A DNA stretch of 37,459 nucleotides from Clostridiales bacterium (GCA_021200895.1 JAJQFX010000122.1:1-37459), one strand, 5' to 3'; positions 9,001 through 17,721 are shown, counted from the first letter of the stretch. The notes: generated from the sequence alone by a model not told the origin. A program made the numbers and translations.

Positions 9001-9391
9001 CAGCGGCCGGCTGCTCCAGGATGCGGACGTTTTGGACGCCATGGAGCACGTTCCCCTGGGGCAGACGCCCCGGTTCCTGCCCATCCGCGTCTCGAAAAAG
9101 ACCGGCGGCATCTCTGGGGATAATCTGGCCTCCGCCGCCCAATGGGGGCTGCTCCACAACCACATCCAGGAGGTGCTGCGGCAAATCGCCAGGGAACTGG
9201 CCGCCGGCAACATCAACGCCGACCCCTACCTCCACGCCGGGCGTACCCCCTGCGACTGGTGCGACTACGCCGCCGCCTGCCACTTCGAAAGCGGACAGGG
9301 GAGCGACTGCCAGCGCTACCTTTACAATGTGCGGGGCCAGAAATTCTGGCAGGCCGCCGCCGAAGCCCAGGGAAAGGAGAAGGCCCAATGA
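6059..9391 (+). CDS. addB: ATP-dependent helicase/deoxyribonuclease subunit B
   Basis: LLGRAKTGKSTALLRAITENGPQRRQILIVPEQYSHETERRL (Walker A-like AddB N-terminus); nuclease region FVDRVDGWVKDGKLYLRVVDYKSGRK; C-terminal Fe-S cysteines CDWCDYAAACHFE. An alternative GTG start exists at 6047. Confidence 0.95.
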   Translation: MLKLLLGRAKTGKSTALLRAITENGPQRRQILIVPEQYSHETERRLCRFGGNQTATYCEVLSFTRLHNRVLTVTGGLAEPVLDGGGRLLLMHEAVQQSVGSLKVYQNYSKRAAFLENLLATSDELKSYCVLPNQLFEAGMNQGGESGGRLHDLGLILTAYDKLVAERATDPRDRLTRLAEKLTESGYARGKDFYIDCFTDFTPQEKAVLSALMRDGHSITIALTCDTLDREGASIFAPARRTALELISLAREQHVGVSYDTLQGRADQAPAELAYLERHLFDAELPPYDGSCQAVQLYNLERTYDEVEQAAGAILALVREQGYRYRDIAVTARTLEGYDELIETVFARYNIPVFLGKQVNILEKPILTLLTSALDAIDGYEYDDVFRYLKTGLTGATPEQVDALENYVLQWDIRGGKWYQSKDWDWNPAGYAQPWTEENRALVAGLDALRREIVAPLETLRKTKDASGASLSRSLYRFLEEIALPQRLEERAALLTQRGELRQAEEYRQLWDILVGALEQCAALMSEQPIRLKQFAELFQLVLSQYSVATIPVALDRVSVGDILRTAHKEAKVVFLLGADDTHFPLLGQTAGLLTQEDRELLAACGCTLTPSPEQRMDRELSLAYDAVCLPTEKLIISWCGGGGEAVRCAGFMEDLQRLFPDLKVRHQESGLKCTAPLPALDYAAGHKSGAMLDAMASVPDWGERVAHLRSAMSASRGSLSRQAVNRLYGEAVRISASKIDNIRSCHFGYFMEYGLKAKARKPASFDAPQLGTFIHYVLEYLLKQAKPLGGVKALEEPQIKELTAAAVQQYIAQELGGLEEQEPRFQYLFQRLLESIDLIVSNLTDELKRSEFQPIAFELGFGEGKDLPPVRLNVDGMTLVISGFVDRVDGWVKDGKLYLRVVDYKSGRKVFDLTEVWHGLQMQMLLYLFTLQEEGQDFFGNAEIIPAGILYAQVHEVLISGSHHMTEEDIQRETDKALRRSGRLLQDADVLDAMEHVPLGQTPRFLPIRVSKKTGGISGDNLASAAQWGLLHNHIQEVLRQIARELAAGNINADPYLHAGRTPCDWCDYAAACHFESGQGSDCQRYLYNVRGQKFWQAAAEAQGKEKAQ

Positions 9392-12300
9392 GTGTGCATT
9401 TGACGCCGGAGCAGTCCGCCGTTGTGGAAAACCGGGGCGGGGAGCTGCTGGTTTCCGCCGCCGCCGGTTCCGGCAAGACCCGGGTGCTGGTGGAGCGGCT
9501 GTTAAAACGGGTGAACGAGGAAGGCTGCAACCTGGATGATTTCCTCGTCATCACCTACACGAAGGCCGCCGCCGCAGAGCTGCGGGTGAAGATCCTGGAC
9601 GCGGTGAAGGAGCAACTGGCCGCAGACCCCACCAACGCCCACCTGCGCAAGCAAACCAGCCTGATTTACCAGGCTCAAATCTCTACTATCCACGCCTTCT
9701 GCACCACCCTGCTGCGGGAGAGCGGCCACCTGCTGGACATTGACCCGGACTTCCGGGTAGCTGACGATACGGAGGTGGCGCTGCTGCGTCTCTCCGTGCT
9801 GGACAGGGTGCTGGAGGAGCGGTACGCCCATATCCAGGAGAACGGCTTCGGTACCCTGGTGGACACCTTCTCCGCCGGACGGGATGACAGCCGGCTCCGG
9901 GACATCGTGCTGGACATCCATGGCCGCGTCCAGAGTCACCCGAATCCGGAGCGCTGGCTGCGGGAACAGGAGGTCGCTTTCGATTTAAGAGGAGTCAAGG
10001 ACATAGGCCATACACGCTGGGGCGAGCTGCTGCTCCGGGATTCCGCCGAGCTGGCGGACTACTGGCTCCGGCGGCTCAGCGCCACTCTGGATTGGATGGA
10101 GGAGGACCCCGTCACCCAGAAGAATTTTGGCGACTCCATCCGCACCACCATGGACGCCCTGGATAATTTCATCACCGCCACAGGCCACGACTGGGACAGC
10201 GCCGCCGCCCTGGCGGACATCGACTTCCCCAGGGTAGGCACCGCCCGGAAAGGGGTCAACCCCATCATTCGGGATAAGGTCAAGGCCGTGCGGGAGAAGT
10301 GTAAAAAGGAAGTCTCCGTCTTGAAGGAACGGTTTGCCTCCACCAGCGCGGAACTGCTGGCAGAGATGGAGGAGACCCGCCTGGCCGTCAATCAGCTGTT
10401 CCGGCTGGAACTGGACTTCATGGACGCATTTCAGGCGGAAAAGCGCAGGCGCAAGCTGCTGGATTTCAGCGACCTGGAGCATTTCGCCGTCCAGGTGCTG
10501 GTGGAGCCGGACGGCCGCCCTTCTCCCCTTGCGGAGGAGTGGCAGCACCGCTATGTTGAGGTCATGGTGGACGAGTATCAGGATACCAACGAGGTGCAGA
10601 ACGCCATCTTTGACGCCATCACCGGCGGCGGACGGAATCTGTTCCAGGTGGGCGACGTGAAGCAGTCCATCTATCGCTTCCGGCTGGCGGACCCCCGCAT
10701 CTTCCTGCGGAAGTACCGCAGCTTTCCTCCCGCCGGAGGGGCGAAGGAGGGCCAACCACGGCGGCTGGTGCTGACCCGGAACTTCCGCTCCCGCGCCAGT
10801 GTGCTGAATGCTGTCAACTTCGTCTTTGAGCAAATTATGACAGAGCAGTTCGGTGACGTGGACTACGGCGAGAAGCAAAAGCTGGTGCCCTCCCTCCCTT
10901 ATCCGGCATATGATGGCGACCGGACGGAGTTGGACGTGCTGGATATGGCGGATTTGGAACAGGACGAGCACGAGGCCAAAGAGCCGAAGGAACTGCTGGA
11001 GGCTCGCTTTGTGGCAAAGCGCATCCGCCGTCTGCTGGATGAACCGTATCTCGTGACAGAGGGGGACGAGCTGCGCCCGGTGCGTCCGGAGGACATCGCG
11101 GTGCTGCACCGCTCCTTGAACCAGGTGATGCCCTATCTGACGCTGGCGCTGGATGAGGAGAACATCCCCTGGCAATCCTCCGGGGATGAGGACATTTTTG
11201 CCACCACCGAGGTGACGGTGGCCCTCTCCTATCTGGAGGTGGTGAACAACCCCCACGAGGACGTGCCGCTGATTTCCGTACTGCGCTCCCCGGTGTACGG
11301 CTTCACCGCTGACGAGCTGGCGACGCTCCGGGCGGAGCAGCGCCAGGGAGACTTCTTCACCTGCGTCCAGGCAGGGGAGGCCCGAGGGGACGCCCACTGC
11401 ATCCAGTTTTTGGAGGATTTGCGGGGCCTCCGGGCCGCCATGCCTGACCTGAACTGCGGGGAACTGCTGTGGCAGATTTATGACCGCATCGGCCTCTATG
11501 GGGTGTTCGGCGCCATGAGCGGCGGACAGCGGCGGCAGGAAAATCTGCTGGCCTTTTACGATTACGCCCGGAGCTTTGAGTCTGGCGGACACCGGGGGGT
11601 GTTCCCCTTCGTCACTAGGGTGCGCCAGCTGCTCCGCAGTGGGGAGAAGCGTCCGGCGGGGCTGAAACGGCCCGCCACCGGCGTCCAACTGATGACCATT
11701 CACCACTCCAAGGGGCTGGAGTACCCCGTGGTGCTGCTGACCGGCCTGGCGAAGCGTATCAACCTGTCCGACCAGACGAAGCCCATGCTGTTCCATCCCA
11801 CCCTGGGCATCGGGCCCAAGGCGCTGGACGGGAAGCGGCGGGTGGAATACCCTACCATCGCCCGGAACGCGGTAAAGCTCCAGTTGGAGCGGGAGAACAA
11901 GAGCGAGGAGCTGCGGCTCCTCTATGTGGCCATGACCAGGGCCAGGGAGAAGCTGATCCTGGTGACGACCTTTGACCAGGCGGAGAAGGAACTGGCCGCC
12001 CTCATGCCGGACGCCGGGCCCCATCCTGACCCCAGAGCGCTGCTGCGGCTGGACAGCATGGGCAAGTGGCTGCTGCTGCCGGTGCTGGCCCGGCATGACG
12101 CCAGGGAATTGTGTTACGCCGCCGAGCCGGACAACCATCTCCTGGCGGAGGACAAGTGGGATATTCGGCTGGTTTCCCTGGCGAAGGAACTGGAACGGCC
12201 CGCCCCAGCTACACAGAAGGAGGCGGCAGCGGCGGAAACGCCTCCTTCGCTGCCGGAGCATTTCCTGGAAAATCTGCAATGGCGCTACCCCTGGGAGGCC

Positions 12301-12951
12301 CTTGCCAACCTGCCCAGCAAAGCAACTGCCACCCAGCTCAAGGGCCGGATGCTGGACGAAGAGGCAGCGGAGGAAACCGCCCGTCCCCCGCGCCCTATGG
12401 AGTTCCGCAGACCGGACTTCGAGCAGGCGGCCCGTGGCCTGACCCCCGCTGAGAAGGGCACCGCCACCCACTCGGTCATGCAGCTTATCGATCTAACGAA
12501 AGCGGCCACTGTCCCCGGCGTACGGTCCGAGGTGGAAAGGTTGGTACAGGGCGGCTGGCTCACCTCCGCCCAAGGCAGCGCCATCGACGCCAGGCAGGTC
12601 GCCGGATTCTGGGCGTCCCCCCTGGGCCGGGAGGCGGCGCACACCGACACGCTGGAGCGGGAGTTCAAGTTCTCCATCCTGACCGACGCAAGGCGTTGCT
12701 ATCCCGACGCGCCGGAAGGGGAGGAGGTGCTGCTCCAGGGCGTCATCGACTGCTGCTTCCGCACGGAAAGCGGCTACACGGTGATTGACTTCAAGACCGA
12801 CCGGATACGCCCTGGCGGAGAGGCTCAACGGGCCGAGGAGTACCGCACCCAGCTGAACGTCTACACCGCCGCGCTGGAGGAAATCACCGGCATTCCCGTG
12901 ACACGGCGGGTGCTGTGGTTCTTCCGGACGGGGGTCGGTGTGGAATTGTAA
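9388..12951 (+). CDS. addA: ATP-dependent helicase/nuclease subunit A
   Basis: MSVHLTPEQSAVVENRGGELLVSAAAGSGKTRVLVERLL (UvrD Walker A), VMVDEYQDTNEVQNAIF, LLYVAMTRAREKLILV, VIDFKTDRI nuclease motif; ATGA overlap with addB. Confidence 0.96.
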   Translation: MSVHLTPEQSAVVENRGGELLVSAAAGSGKTRVLVERLLKRVNEEGCNLDDFLVITYTKAAAAELRVKILDAVKEQLAADPTNAHLRKQTSLIYQAQISTIHAFCTTLLRESGHLLDIDPDFRVADDTEVALLRLSVLDRVLEERYAHIQENGFGTLVDTFSAGRDDSRLRDIVLDIHGRVQSHPNPERWLREQEVAFDLRGVKDIGHTRWGELLLRDSAELADYWLRRLSATLDWMEEDPVTQKNFGDSIRTTMDALDNFITATGHDWDSAAALADIDFPRVGTARKGVNPIIRDKVKAVREKCKKEVSVLKERFASTSAELLAEMEETRLAVNQLFRLELDFMDAFQAEKRRRKLLDFSDLEHFAVQVLVEPDGRPSPLAEEWQHRYVEVMVDEYQDTNEVQNAIFDAITGGGRNLFQVGDVKQSIYRFRLADPRIFLRKYRSFPPAGGAKEGQPRRLVLTRNFRSRASVLNAVNFVFEQIMTEQFGDVDYGEKQKLVPSLPYPAYDGDRTELDVLDMADLEQDEHEAKEPKELLEARFVAKRIRRLLDEPYLVTEGDELRPVRPEDIAVLHRSLNQVMPYLTLALDEENIPWQSSGDEDIFATTEVTVALSYLEVVNNPHEDVPLISVLRSPVYGFTADELATLRAEQRQGDFFTCVQAGEARGDAHCIQFLEDLRGLRAAMPDLNCGELLWQIYDRIGLYGVFGAMSGGQRRQENLLAFYDYARSFESGGHRGVFPFVTRVRQLLRSGEKRPAGLKRPATGVQLMTIHHSKGLEYPVVLLTGLAKRINLSDQTKPMLFHPTLGIGPKALDGKRRVEYPTIARNAVKLQLERENKSEELRLLYVAMTRAREKLILVTTFDQAEKELAALMPDAGPHPDPRALLRLDSMGKWLLLPVLARHDARELCYAAEPDNHLLAEDKWDIRLVSLAKELERPAPATQKEAAAAETPPSLPEHFLENLQWRYPWEALANLPSKATATQLKGRMLDEEAAEETARPPRPMEFRRPDFEQAARGLTPAEKGTATHSVMQLIDLTKAATVPGVRSEVERLVQGGWLTSAQGSAIDARQVAGFWASPLGREAAHTDTLEREFKFSILTDARRCYPDAPEGEEVLLQGVIDCCFRTESGYTVIDFKTDRIRPGGEAQRAEEYRTQLNVYTAALEEITGIPVTRRVLWFFRTGVGVEL

Positions 12952-12969
12952 GATTCTGTATGTTCGCAA

Positions 12970-13002
12970 CAAGACCGGACGCAGGTGCTGCGTCCGGTCT
13001 TG
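12970..13002. terminator. hairpin terminator between convergent addA and the hypothetical gene
   Basis: CAAGACCGGACGCA (12970-12983) - GGTGC - TGCGTCCGGTCTTG (12989-13002), perfect 14-bp stem; weak T-tract. Confidence 0.55.
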
Positions 13003-13035
13003 GCGTTTCAGATGCTCCGTCTGCTGACGGCGCGG

Positions 13036-13887
13036 TCAGGTGTTCACCCCGCGGCAGGAGCAGCCCCTTCTCAGCCGGCTCATGGGGTCGATTTCGCCGG
13101 TGGAGCTTGGGGGGAAGAAGTCTGCCGCCGGAAACTCCACCTGCTGGAACAGTTCACAGGGGTCTTCCTCTTCCTGGCTGGAGACACATTCCTTGGTGGG
13201 CATACAGTAGTCGTAGACCGGCACCTGAAGTTGTGCGTCCCGCTCCAGGCGCAGAATGGTGAACTGGCCCAGGGTCAGATAGATGCGGCGCTCCACATTG
13301 TCGTCCAGCAGAATATCCTCATCAAATGCGGCCAGAATGGCGGCGGGAACCTCGCTGAGGGAGGCGTCCGCGTTGCAGCCGCAGGGACTGGGGGCCAGCC
13401 GGTACCCATCCACCAGCTTCATCGCCAGCAGTATCGGGTCCACCGCCTCAATGACTGCCGTTGGCAGGCTGTCACCGGCGGCCAGAGCGCCGTCCTCCAG
13501 CTGCGCACAGGAGCCGGTGGATGTAAAGGTCTTTGCGCCCCCTTCGCTGCCAAAGAGGACGGAACGCTTGTCAAAAAACGCCAGGCCGCAAATGGGAATC
13601 GTCTGGGTGCAGTTGACCACCGCCTCGACCGTGATTTTATAGAAGAAACGCATATCAATGGTGTAAAATCCGCGCCCCAGCCCCACAGGCTCCACGGTCA
13701 ACAGCACATACAGCAGCTCCGCCCTCCCATTCTTCAGAGAGGACGCGGCGTTCAGCACCGGCACGCTGGGCATGGTCGGGTAAAACCGTACCCCTTCCAT
13801 ACAGTCCTTCGCCTGGCATGAATCGTAAATCTTCTGCGTATGCACGCAGGTGGACTCGTGGATTTCCTGATAATCGAAATCGGGCAT
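13036..13887 (-). CDS. conserved hypothetical protein with CVHTQKIYDSCQAKDC motif
   Basis: 283-aa ORF MPDFDYQEIHESTCVHTQKIYDSCQAKDCMEGVRFYPTMPSVPVLNAASS...RRGCSCRGVNT with RBS AAGGAGG upstream. Confidence 0.75.
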   Translation of the reverse strand: MPDFDYQEIHESTCVHTQKIYDSCQAKDCMEGVRFYPTMPSVPVLNAASSLKNGRAELLYVLLTVEPVGLGRGFYTIDMRFFYKITVEAVVNCTQTIPICGLAFFDKRSVLFGSEGGAKTFTSTGSCAQLEDGALAAGDSLPTAVIEAVDPILLAMKLVDGYRLAPSPCGCNADASLSEVPAAILAAFDEDILLDDNVERRIYLTLGQFTILRLERDAQLQVPVYDYCMPTKECVSSQEEEDPCELFQQVEFPAADFFPPSSTGEIDPMSRLRRGCSCRGVNT

Positions 13888-13971
13888 AAAACAACCTCCT
13901 TCATAGCATAACGGTGAAAGGTCGGAAATCGGCCCTTCCATGTCATTCTATGTCAGAGGTTGTTTTTGGTG

Positions 13972-15600
13972 TCAGCCGATGAACTGCTGCAACTCCGCAA
14001 TCAGGTTCTCGGCCCGTGTGGTGGAGATGGTGTTCAGGAACAGCACGTCCTGAATATTCTGTTCCTTCACCAAGTCAAGCAGCGTGCCGCTTTCCGTGTC
14101 ATTATAATAGCGATAATCCACCACATAAACATACTGATAGCTTTCCACCAGGAAGGGGGCGAAGCAGTTGCCGTAGGACTCCTTCACCAGCAGGATGGAG
14201 CTGCCGTCTGTGATGTTGGGGTTCTCAATGACGCTATAGGGGTTGTCGCCCCCGATGAAGGCGGAGGCGTACTTGCTGGTGGCCGCCCAATCGGTAACGT
14301 CGGTAATGATGTTATAATCCCACACCGTACCGTCTTTCCAGTGAATCGTGATGGTGTTGGTGTCCACAGGCTCATAGGCGTAGACGGTATCCGGGTTCGC
14401 CTTCATGGCGGAGCTGTTGGTCTCCCGATAGAAGCTGCCCAGGTAGCCGCCAAAGACGTGTTCCTCAAAGTCGCCCTCCAGGTCGGCAACGGGCCGGCCT
14501 GCGGCGGAGGCAAACTCACAGTAAGCGTAGTAAGCGCCCAGGGCCGTCCAATGGTGGTCTGTCCGGTAATAGACATACTCTCCCTCCGCGCTGTGGGTCA
14601 GCAGAGTGTCAAAGACGTTCACCGTCGTTACCGCATCATCCATGCTGGAGTAGAAGTAGTCGATGGCCTTGGCTTGGTCCGAGGTATTGATGCCGCTGCG
14701 GACGCTCTCCGGCACACAGATGTCCATGCTGCTGGGGACGATCATGCTGTACACATTGGCGACGCCGTCCAGCTGCTCCGCCGCACGGTTGATGCCGCTG
14801 AGATACTCCTTCGCCCGGTCGGTAGAGAAGTTATAATACTCATAGGCAGCGTCATCGATCACCAGCAGCGCCCCCAGCGTCTCCACCTTGGCGTCCGGGT
14901 CAAGCTCCGGAATGGCGACGCTCTCCTCCTCTTCCGGCTGTGCGCTGCTGTCCGGCTGCTGCTCCGGCGCAGCCTGGCTGGAGTCCGCCGTTTGCTCCGG
15001 CTCTGCAGCGCTGGAGGTGTCGCTTTGCTCCGGCTCTGTTGCGCTGGATACATCGCTCTGCTCCGGCTGCACCGTGCTGGACTGCGCCTCCGCTGCCGTT
15101 GCGCCGGAACTGCCATTCCCCGATGAGGAGCCGTCTGGCACCGTGGGGATCTCGTCCCCCTGCTGGACGGTGCCGTGGATTTGAGTGCTTTGGATGCCGA
15201 AGCCGCTCTGCATGGCGTTATTCAGCTTCATGAACCGCTCCCGCAGCGGGAAGGTGTCGGAAAACCAGGAGCTGACATCGGTGAAAAACGCACCGTTCAG
15301 CACCGTGGAGACGGTTGGCGTCGGAAAAGTCGCCAGGTTGCGCTGCTCCAGCTCCGAATAGGTTGGCCGCAGCGGGATGCAAAAGGCCAGGAGCGTCATC
15401 ACCGTCAGGAAAATTCCTGCCAGCCAAATGGTCAGGTGTGCGCCGCCCCGCTGCTTCCGCTCCAACTGTTGCTCCATCTGCCCCTTTTGGCCTCTGCCAA
15501 ACAGGGCCATACAGGATTCAATCAAATCCAGCAGCCCACGGGCAAGCGCCGACAGGAATTCAGCTCTCCTCTTATGAATGACATTCGATTCTTTTTTCAT
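13972..15600 (-). CDS. DHHW family protein (AlgJ/AlgX-like partner of an MBOAT O-acetyltransferase)
   Basis: YYRTDHHWTALGAYYAYCEFA motif, N-terminal TM segment, position directly after the AlgI-like gene. Confidence 0.87.
   Translation of the reverse strand: MKKESNVIHKRRAEFLSALARGLLDLIESCMALFGRGQKGQMEQQLERKQRGGAHLTIWLAGIFLTVMTLLAFCIPLRPTYSELEQRNLATFPTPTVSTVLNGAFFTDVSSWFSDTFPLRERFMKLNNAMQSGFGIQSTQIHGTVQQGDEIPTVPDGSSSGNGSSGATAAEAQSSTVQPEQSDVSSATEPEQSDTSSAAEPEQTADSSQAAPEQQPDSSAQPEEEESVAIPELDPDAKVETLGALLVIDDAAYEYYNFSTDRAKEYLSGINRAAEQLDGVANVYSMIVPSSMDICVPESVRSGINTSDQAKAIDYFYSSMDDAVTTVNVFDTLLTHSAEGEYVYYRTDHHWTALGAYYAYCEFASAAGRPVADLEGDFEEHVFGGYLGSFYRETNSSAMKANPDTVYAYEPVDTNTITIHWKDGTVWDYNIITDVTDWAATSKYASAFIGGDNPYSVIENPNITDGSSILLVKESYGNCFAPFLVESYQYVYVVDYRYYNDTESGTLLDLVKEQNIQDVLFLNTISTTRAENLIAELQQFIG
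14935..15066 (-). repeat. four 11-residue (33-nt) imperfect tandem repeats in the DHHW protein linker
   Basis: PEQSDVSSATE / PEQSDTSSAAE / PEQTADSSQAA / PEQQPDSSAQ in the translated product. Confidence 0.8.
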
Positions 15601-15621
15601 GTTGGCTTCGCCCTCCCCCTG

Positions 15622-17070
15622 TTAAAAGCGGAAATACAGGAACGGGTTGTAGCTGTCTCCCACGAGGCAGGCAGTGGCTACCACGGTCAGCGCGACGGGA
15701 ATCACCGCCAGAATCGTCTGATAAACGGTGGTCAGCCGCAGGCTGCGCTGGCACAGCTCGGCCAAACGCTCCCCCAGCCGCTTCACCAGCGGCGTACAGG
15801 CCAGGGCCGCAGCCAGCAGGAAGATGAAATTCGATTTCAAGGTGGTCAGCGTCTCATAGCTGACAAAGCCGTTGCCGTTCAGCCCAAGCAGGCCCTTCAA
15901 CTCGATACCAAGCCAGCTCAGGTTTTCACAGCGGAACAGCATCCAGCCGAAGTTGACCACCAGCAGCACATAGAGGTGGGAGGCTATCCTGGGCATCCGC
16001 TCCGGGAAGTTGGGGAACACGAACTTCTCCAGGCACAGCATGGCGAAGTAGAACAGCCCCCAAAGCATATAGTTCCAGCTGGCCCCATGCCAGAAGCCGG
16101 TACACACCCAGACGGCCAGCGTATTCAGGATGATGCGGCTGCGCTTGCAGCGGCTGCCGCCCAGCGGGATGTAAAGGTAATCCCGGAAGAAGGAGCTGAG
16201 GGAGATATGCCATCTGCGCCAAAACTCCGTGATGGAGGTGGATTGATAGGGGCATAGGAAGTTCTCCAGATAGTGAAAGCCCACCATCCGACCCATACCG
16301 ATGGCCATATCCGAATAGGCGGAAAAGTCCAGGTAAATCTGCATGGTGTAGCAGATGGAGCCCAGGAGGATGGACAGGGCAGGCCGTGCCGCCAGCGTCG
16401 CCGCGCCGTTGGCAGCGTCCGTCGCCACGAGGAAGGTGTCCGCCAGGGAGCCGCAATAGTTGGCAAAGAGGGCCTTCTTCGCCAGACCAACGGTAAAACG
16501 GCGGATACCGTAGGCCATATCTTCGCTGGAGACAGAGCGTGAAGTTAATTCCCTTTCCACCGTCTCATAGCGGACGATAGGCCCGGCGATACACTGGTGA
16601 AACAGGCTGACATAGAGCAGCAGCGTCGTAAACTTCCGTTGAGCCCTTACGGTGGTGCGGTAAACGTCCACCATATAACTGAGCAGCTGGAAGGTGTAGA
16701 AGGAAATGCCGATGGGCAGCGTGATTTCCACAATTTCGGAGGGGACGCCAAACAGGAACTGGACGTTCTCCAGCAGGAAGGTCAGGTATTTGAAAATGCA
16801 CAGCAGGGTGAGGTTGATGGTGCAGCCTGCGGCCAGCATTCCCTTGCGGCCCTTCGGCGTCCGGCAGCGCTCGATTTGCAGGGCCACGACCCAGTCCGCA
16901 AACGTCATACCAGCCAGGAGCAGCAGGTAAACCGGCCCCGCCCAGGCGTAGAAAATCAGGGAAAATATCAGCAAAACCCGGTTTTTCCTGGGAATGTCCG
17001 GCATCAGCCAATAAAAAAGCATATTCAGCGGAAAGAACGCAAATAAAAACAGCAGATCGGAAAATACCAT
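15622..17070 (-). CDS. MBOAT family O-acyltransferase (AlgI/PatA-like)
   Basis: MVFSDLLFLFAFFPLNMLFYWLMP...NRVLLIFSLIFYAWAGPVYLLLL...GISFYTFQLLSYMVDVYR...FWRRWHISLSSFFRDYLYIPLGGSR...WVCTGFWHGASWNYMLWGLFY: AlgI motifs with the catalytic HGASWNY. Confidence 0.95.
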   Translation of the reverse strand: MVFSDLLFLFAFFPLNMLFYWLMPDIPRKNRVLLIFSLIFYAWAGPVYLLLLAGMTFADWVVALQIERCRTPKGRKGMLAAGCTINLTLLCIFKYLTFLLENVQFLFGVPSEIVEITLPIGISFYTFQLLSYMVDVYRTTVRAQRKFTTLLLYVSLFHQCIAGPIVRYETVERELTSRSVSSEDMAYGIRRFTVGLAKKALFANYCGSLADTFLVATDAANGAATLAARPALSILLGSICYTMQIYLDFSAYSDMAIGMGRMVGFHYLENFLCPYQSTSITEFWRRWHISLSSFFRDYLYIPLGGSRCKRSRIILNTLAVWVCTGFWHGASWNYMLWGLFYFAMLCLEKFVFPNFPERMPRIASHLYVLLVVNFGWMLFRCENLSWLGIELKGLLGLNGNGFVSYETLTTLKSNFIFLLAAALACTPLVKRLGERLAELCQRSLRLTTVYQTILAVIPVALTVVATACLVGDSYNPFLYFRF

Positions 17071-17130
17071 CCGGCCGCCCCCTTTCTCAACTCCTGTACG
17101 ACATAGAACGACTATCTTCGTACAAACGAC

Positions 17131-17159
17131 ATTATAGCATCCTATGCAGGTTAAATCAA
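17131..17159 (-). promoter_or_regulatory. sigma-A-type promoter for the MBOAT/DHHW operon
   Basis: Minus strand TTGATT (17154-17159), 17-bp spacer, TATAAT (17131-17136). Confidence 0.65.
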
Positions 17160-17160
17160 C

Positions 17161-17185
17161 TTAAGATTCGGAAACAGAATCTTAA
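17161..17185. promoter_or_regulatory. perfect dyad, candidate operator or hairpin
   Basis: TTAAGATTC (17161-17169) - GGAAACA - GAATCTTAA (17177-17185), abutting the -35 of the MBOAT promoter. Confidence 0.55.
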
Positions 17186-17307
17186 TAAATTCTTTACGAT
17201 TTTGTTACCATTTGTAATTTGTGCCTTGAAGATAAAAACAGCGAGCACCCTTTATTTTCGCTGATTTTTTCGACTTTATCAACCACTTAATTTCCCAGCG
17301 TCCCCAG

Positions 17308-17351
17308 CTTACGCCAGAATTACACCGGAATTACACCAGATTTACACCAAA
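17308..17351. repeat. 4 x 11-bp direct iterons, Pho-box-like
   Basis: CTTACGCCAGA / ATTACACCGGA / ATTACACCAGA / TTTACACCAAA in exact 11-bp register (TTACRC-N5 repeats). Confidence 0.6.
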
Positions 17352-17464
17352 CCTCTGAAGCGGCGAGAATGAAAACCGCATATCAAAAACGGCGCTCTTT
17401 CTTTTTACATCTCACATCGTTATCGACAAAGGGGCAAAAATTTCAAAATTGCGGTAAAAAACCC

Positions 17465-17493
17465 TTTACAAATTTTTGAAAGTCTGCTATAAT
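17465..17493 (+). promoter_or_regulatory. tRNA-Arg promoter
   Basis: TTTACA (17465-17470), 17-bp spacer, TATAAT (17488-17493). Confidence 0.7.
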
Positions 17494-17513
17494 GGGTGCC
17501 GTTGAAAGCGTAT

Positions 17514-17589
17514 GCACCCGTAGTTCAATGGATAGAGCGTCAGATTCCGGTTCTGAATGTTGGGGGTTCGAGTCCCTTCGGGTGTACCA
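17514..17589 (+). tRNA. tRNA-Arg (anticodon CCG), CCA encoded
   Basis: GCACCCG acceptor/CGGGTGT, D-stem GTTC/GAGC, anticodon stem TCAGA - TTCCGGT - TCTGA (anticodon CCG), T-loop TTCGAGT, ACCA end. Confidence 0.95.
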
Positions 17590-17640
17590 AAAAAGGCTTC
17601 AAAGTGCAGGATTGTAGCACTTTGAAGCCTTTTTCTTTTT
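17590..17640 (+). terminator. intrinsic terminator after tRNA-Arg
   Basis: AAAAAGGCTTCAAAGTGC ... GCACTTTGAAGCCTTTTT (17617-17634) with T-tract to 17640. Confidence 0.9.
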
Positions 17641-17721
17641 AAGAGCGAAACGCAAAAACACTGTCAAGCAGAATCGCCTTGCAGGGGTTCCGGCTGGAGC
17701 CGGGAGGGAGGCGCGCCTCCC

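Noticed and set aside
9985-12471. 828-aa ORF on the minus strand inside addA
   Set aside because: Antisense shadow ORF in a GC-rich gene; no recognisable motifs, whereas addA on the other strand is unambiguous.
13960-15126. 388-aa plus-strand ORF over the DHHW gene
   Set aside because: Antisense; its Leu/Arg-rich C-terminal repeats are the mirror of the PEQS repeats in the real protein.
17308-17351. Short-period direct repeats considered as a CRISPR remnant
   Set aside because: 11-bp contiguous units without spacers and no cas genes; better explained as transcription-factor iterons.
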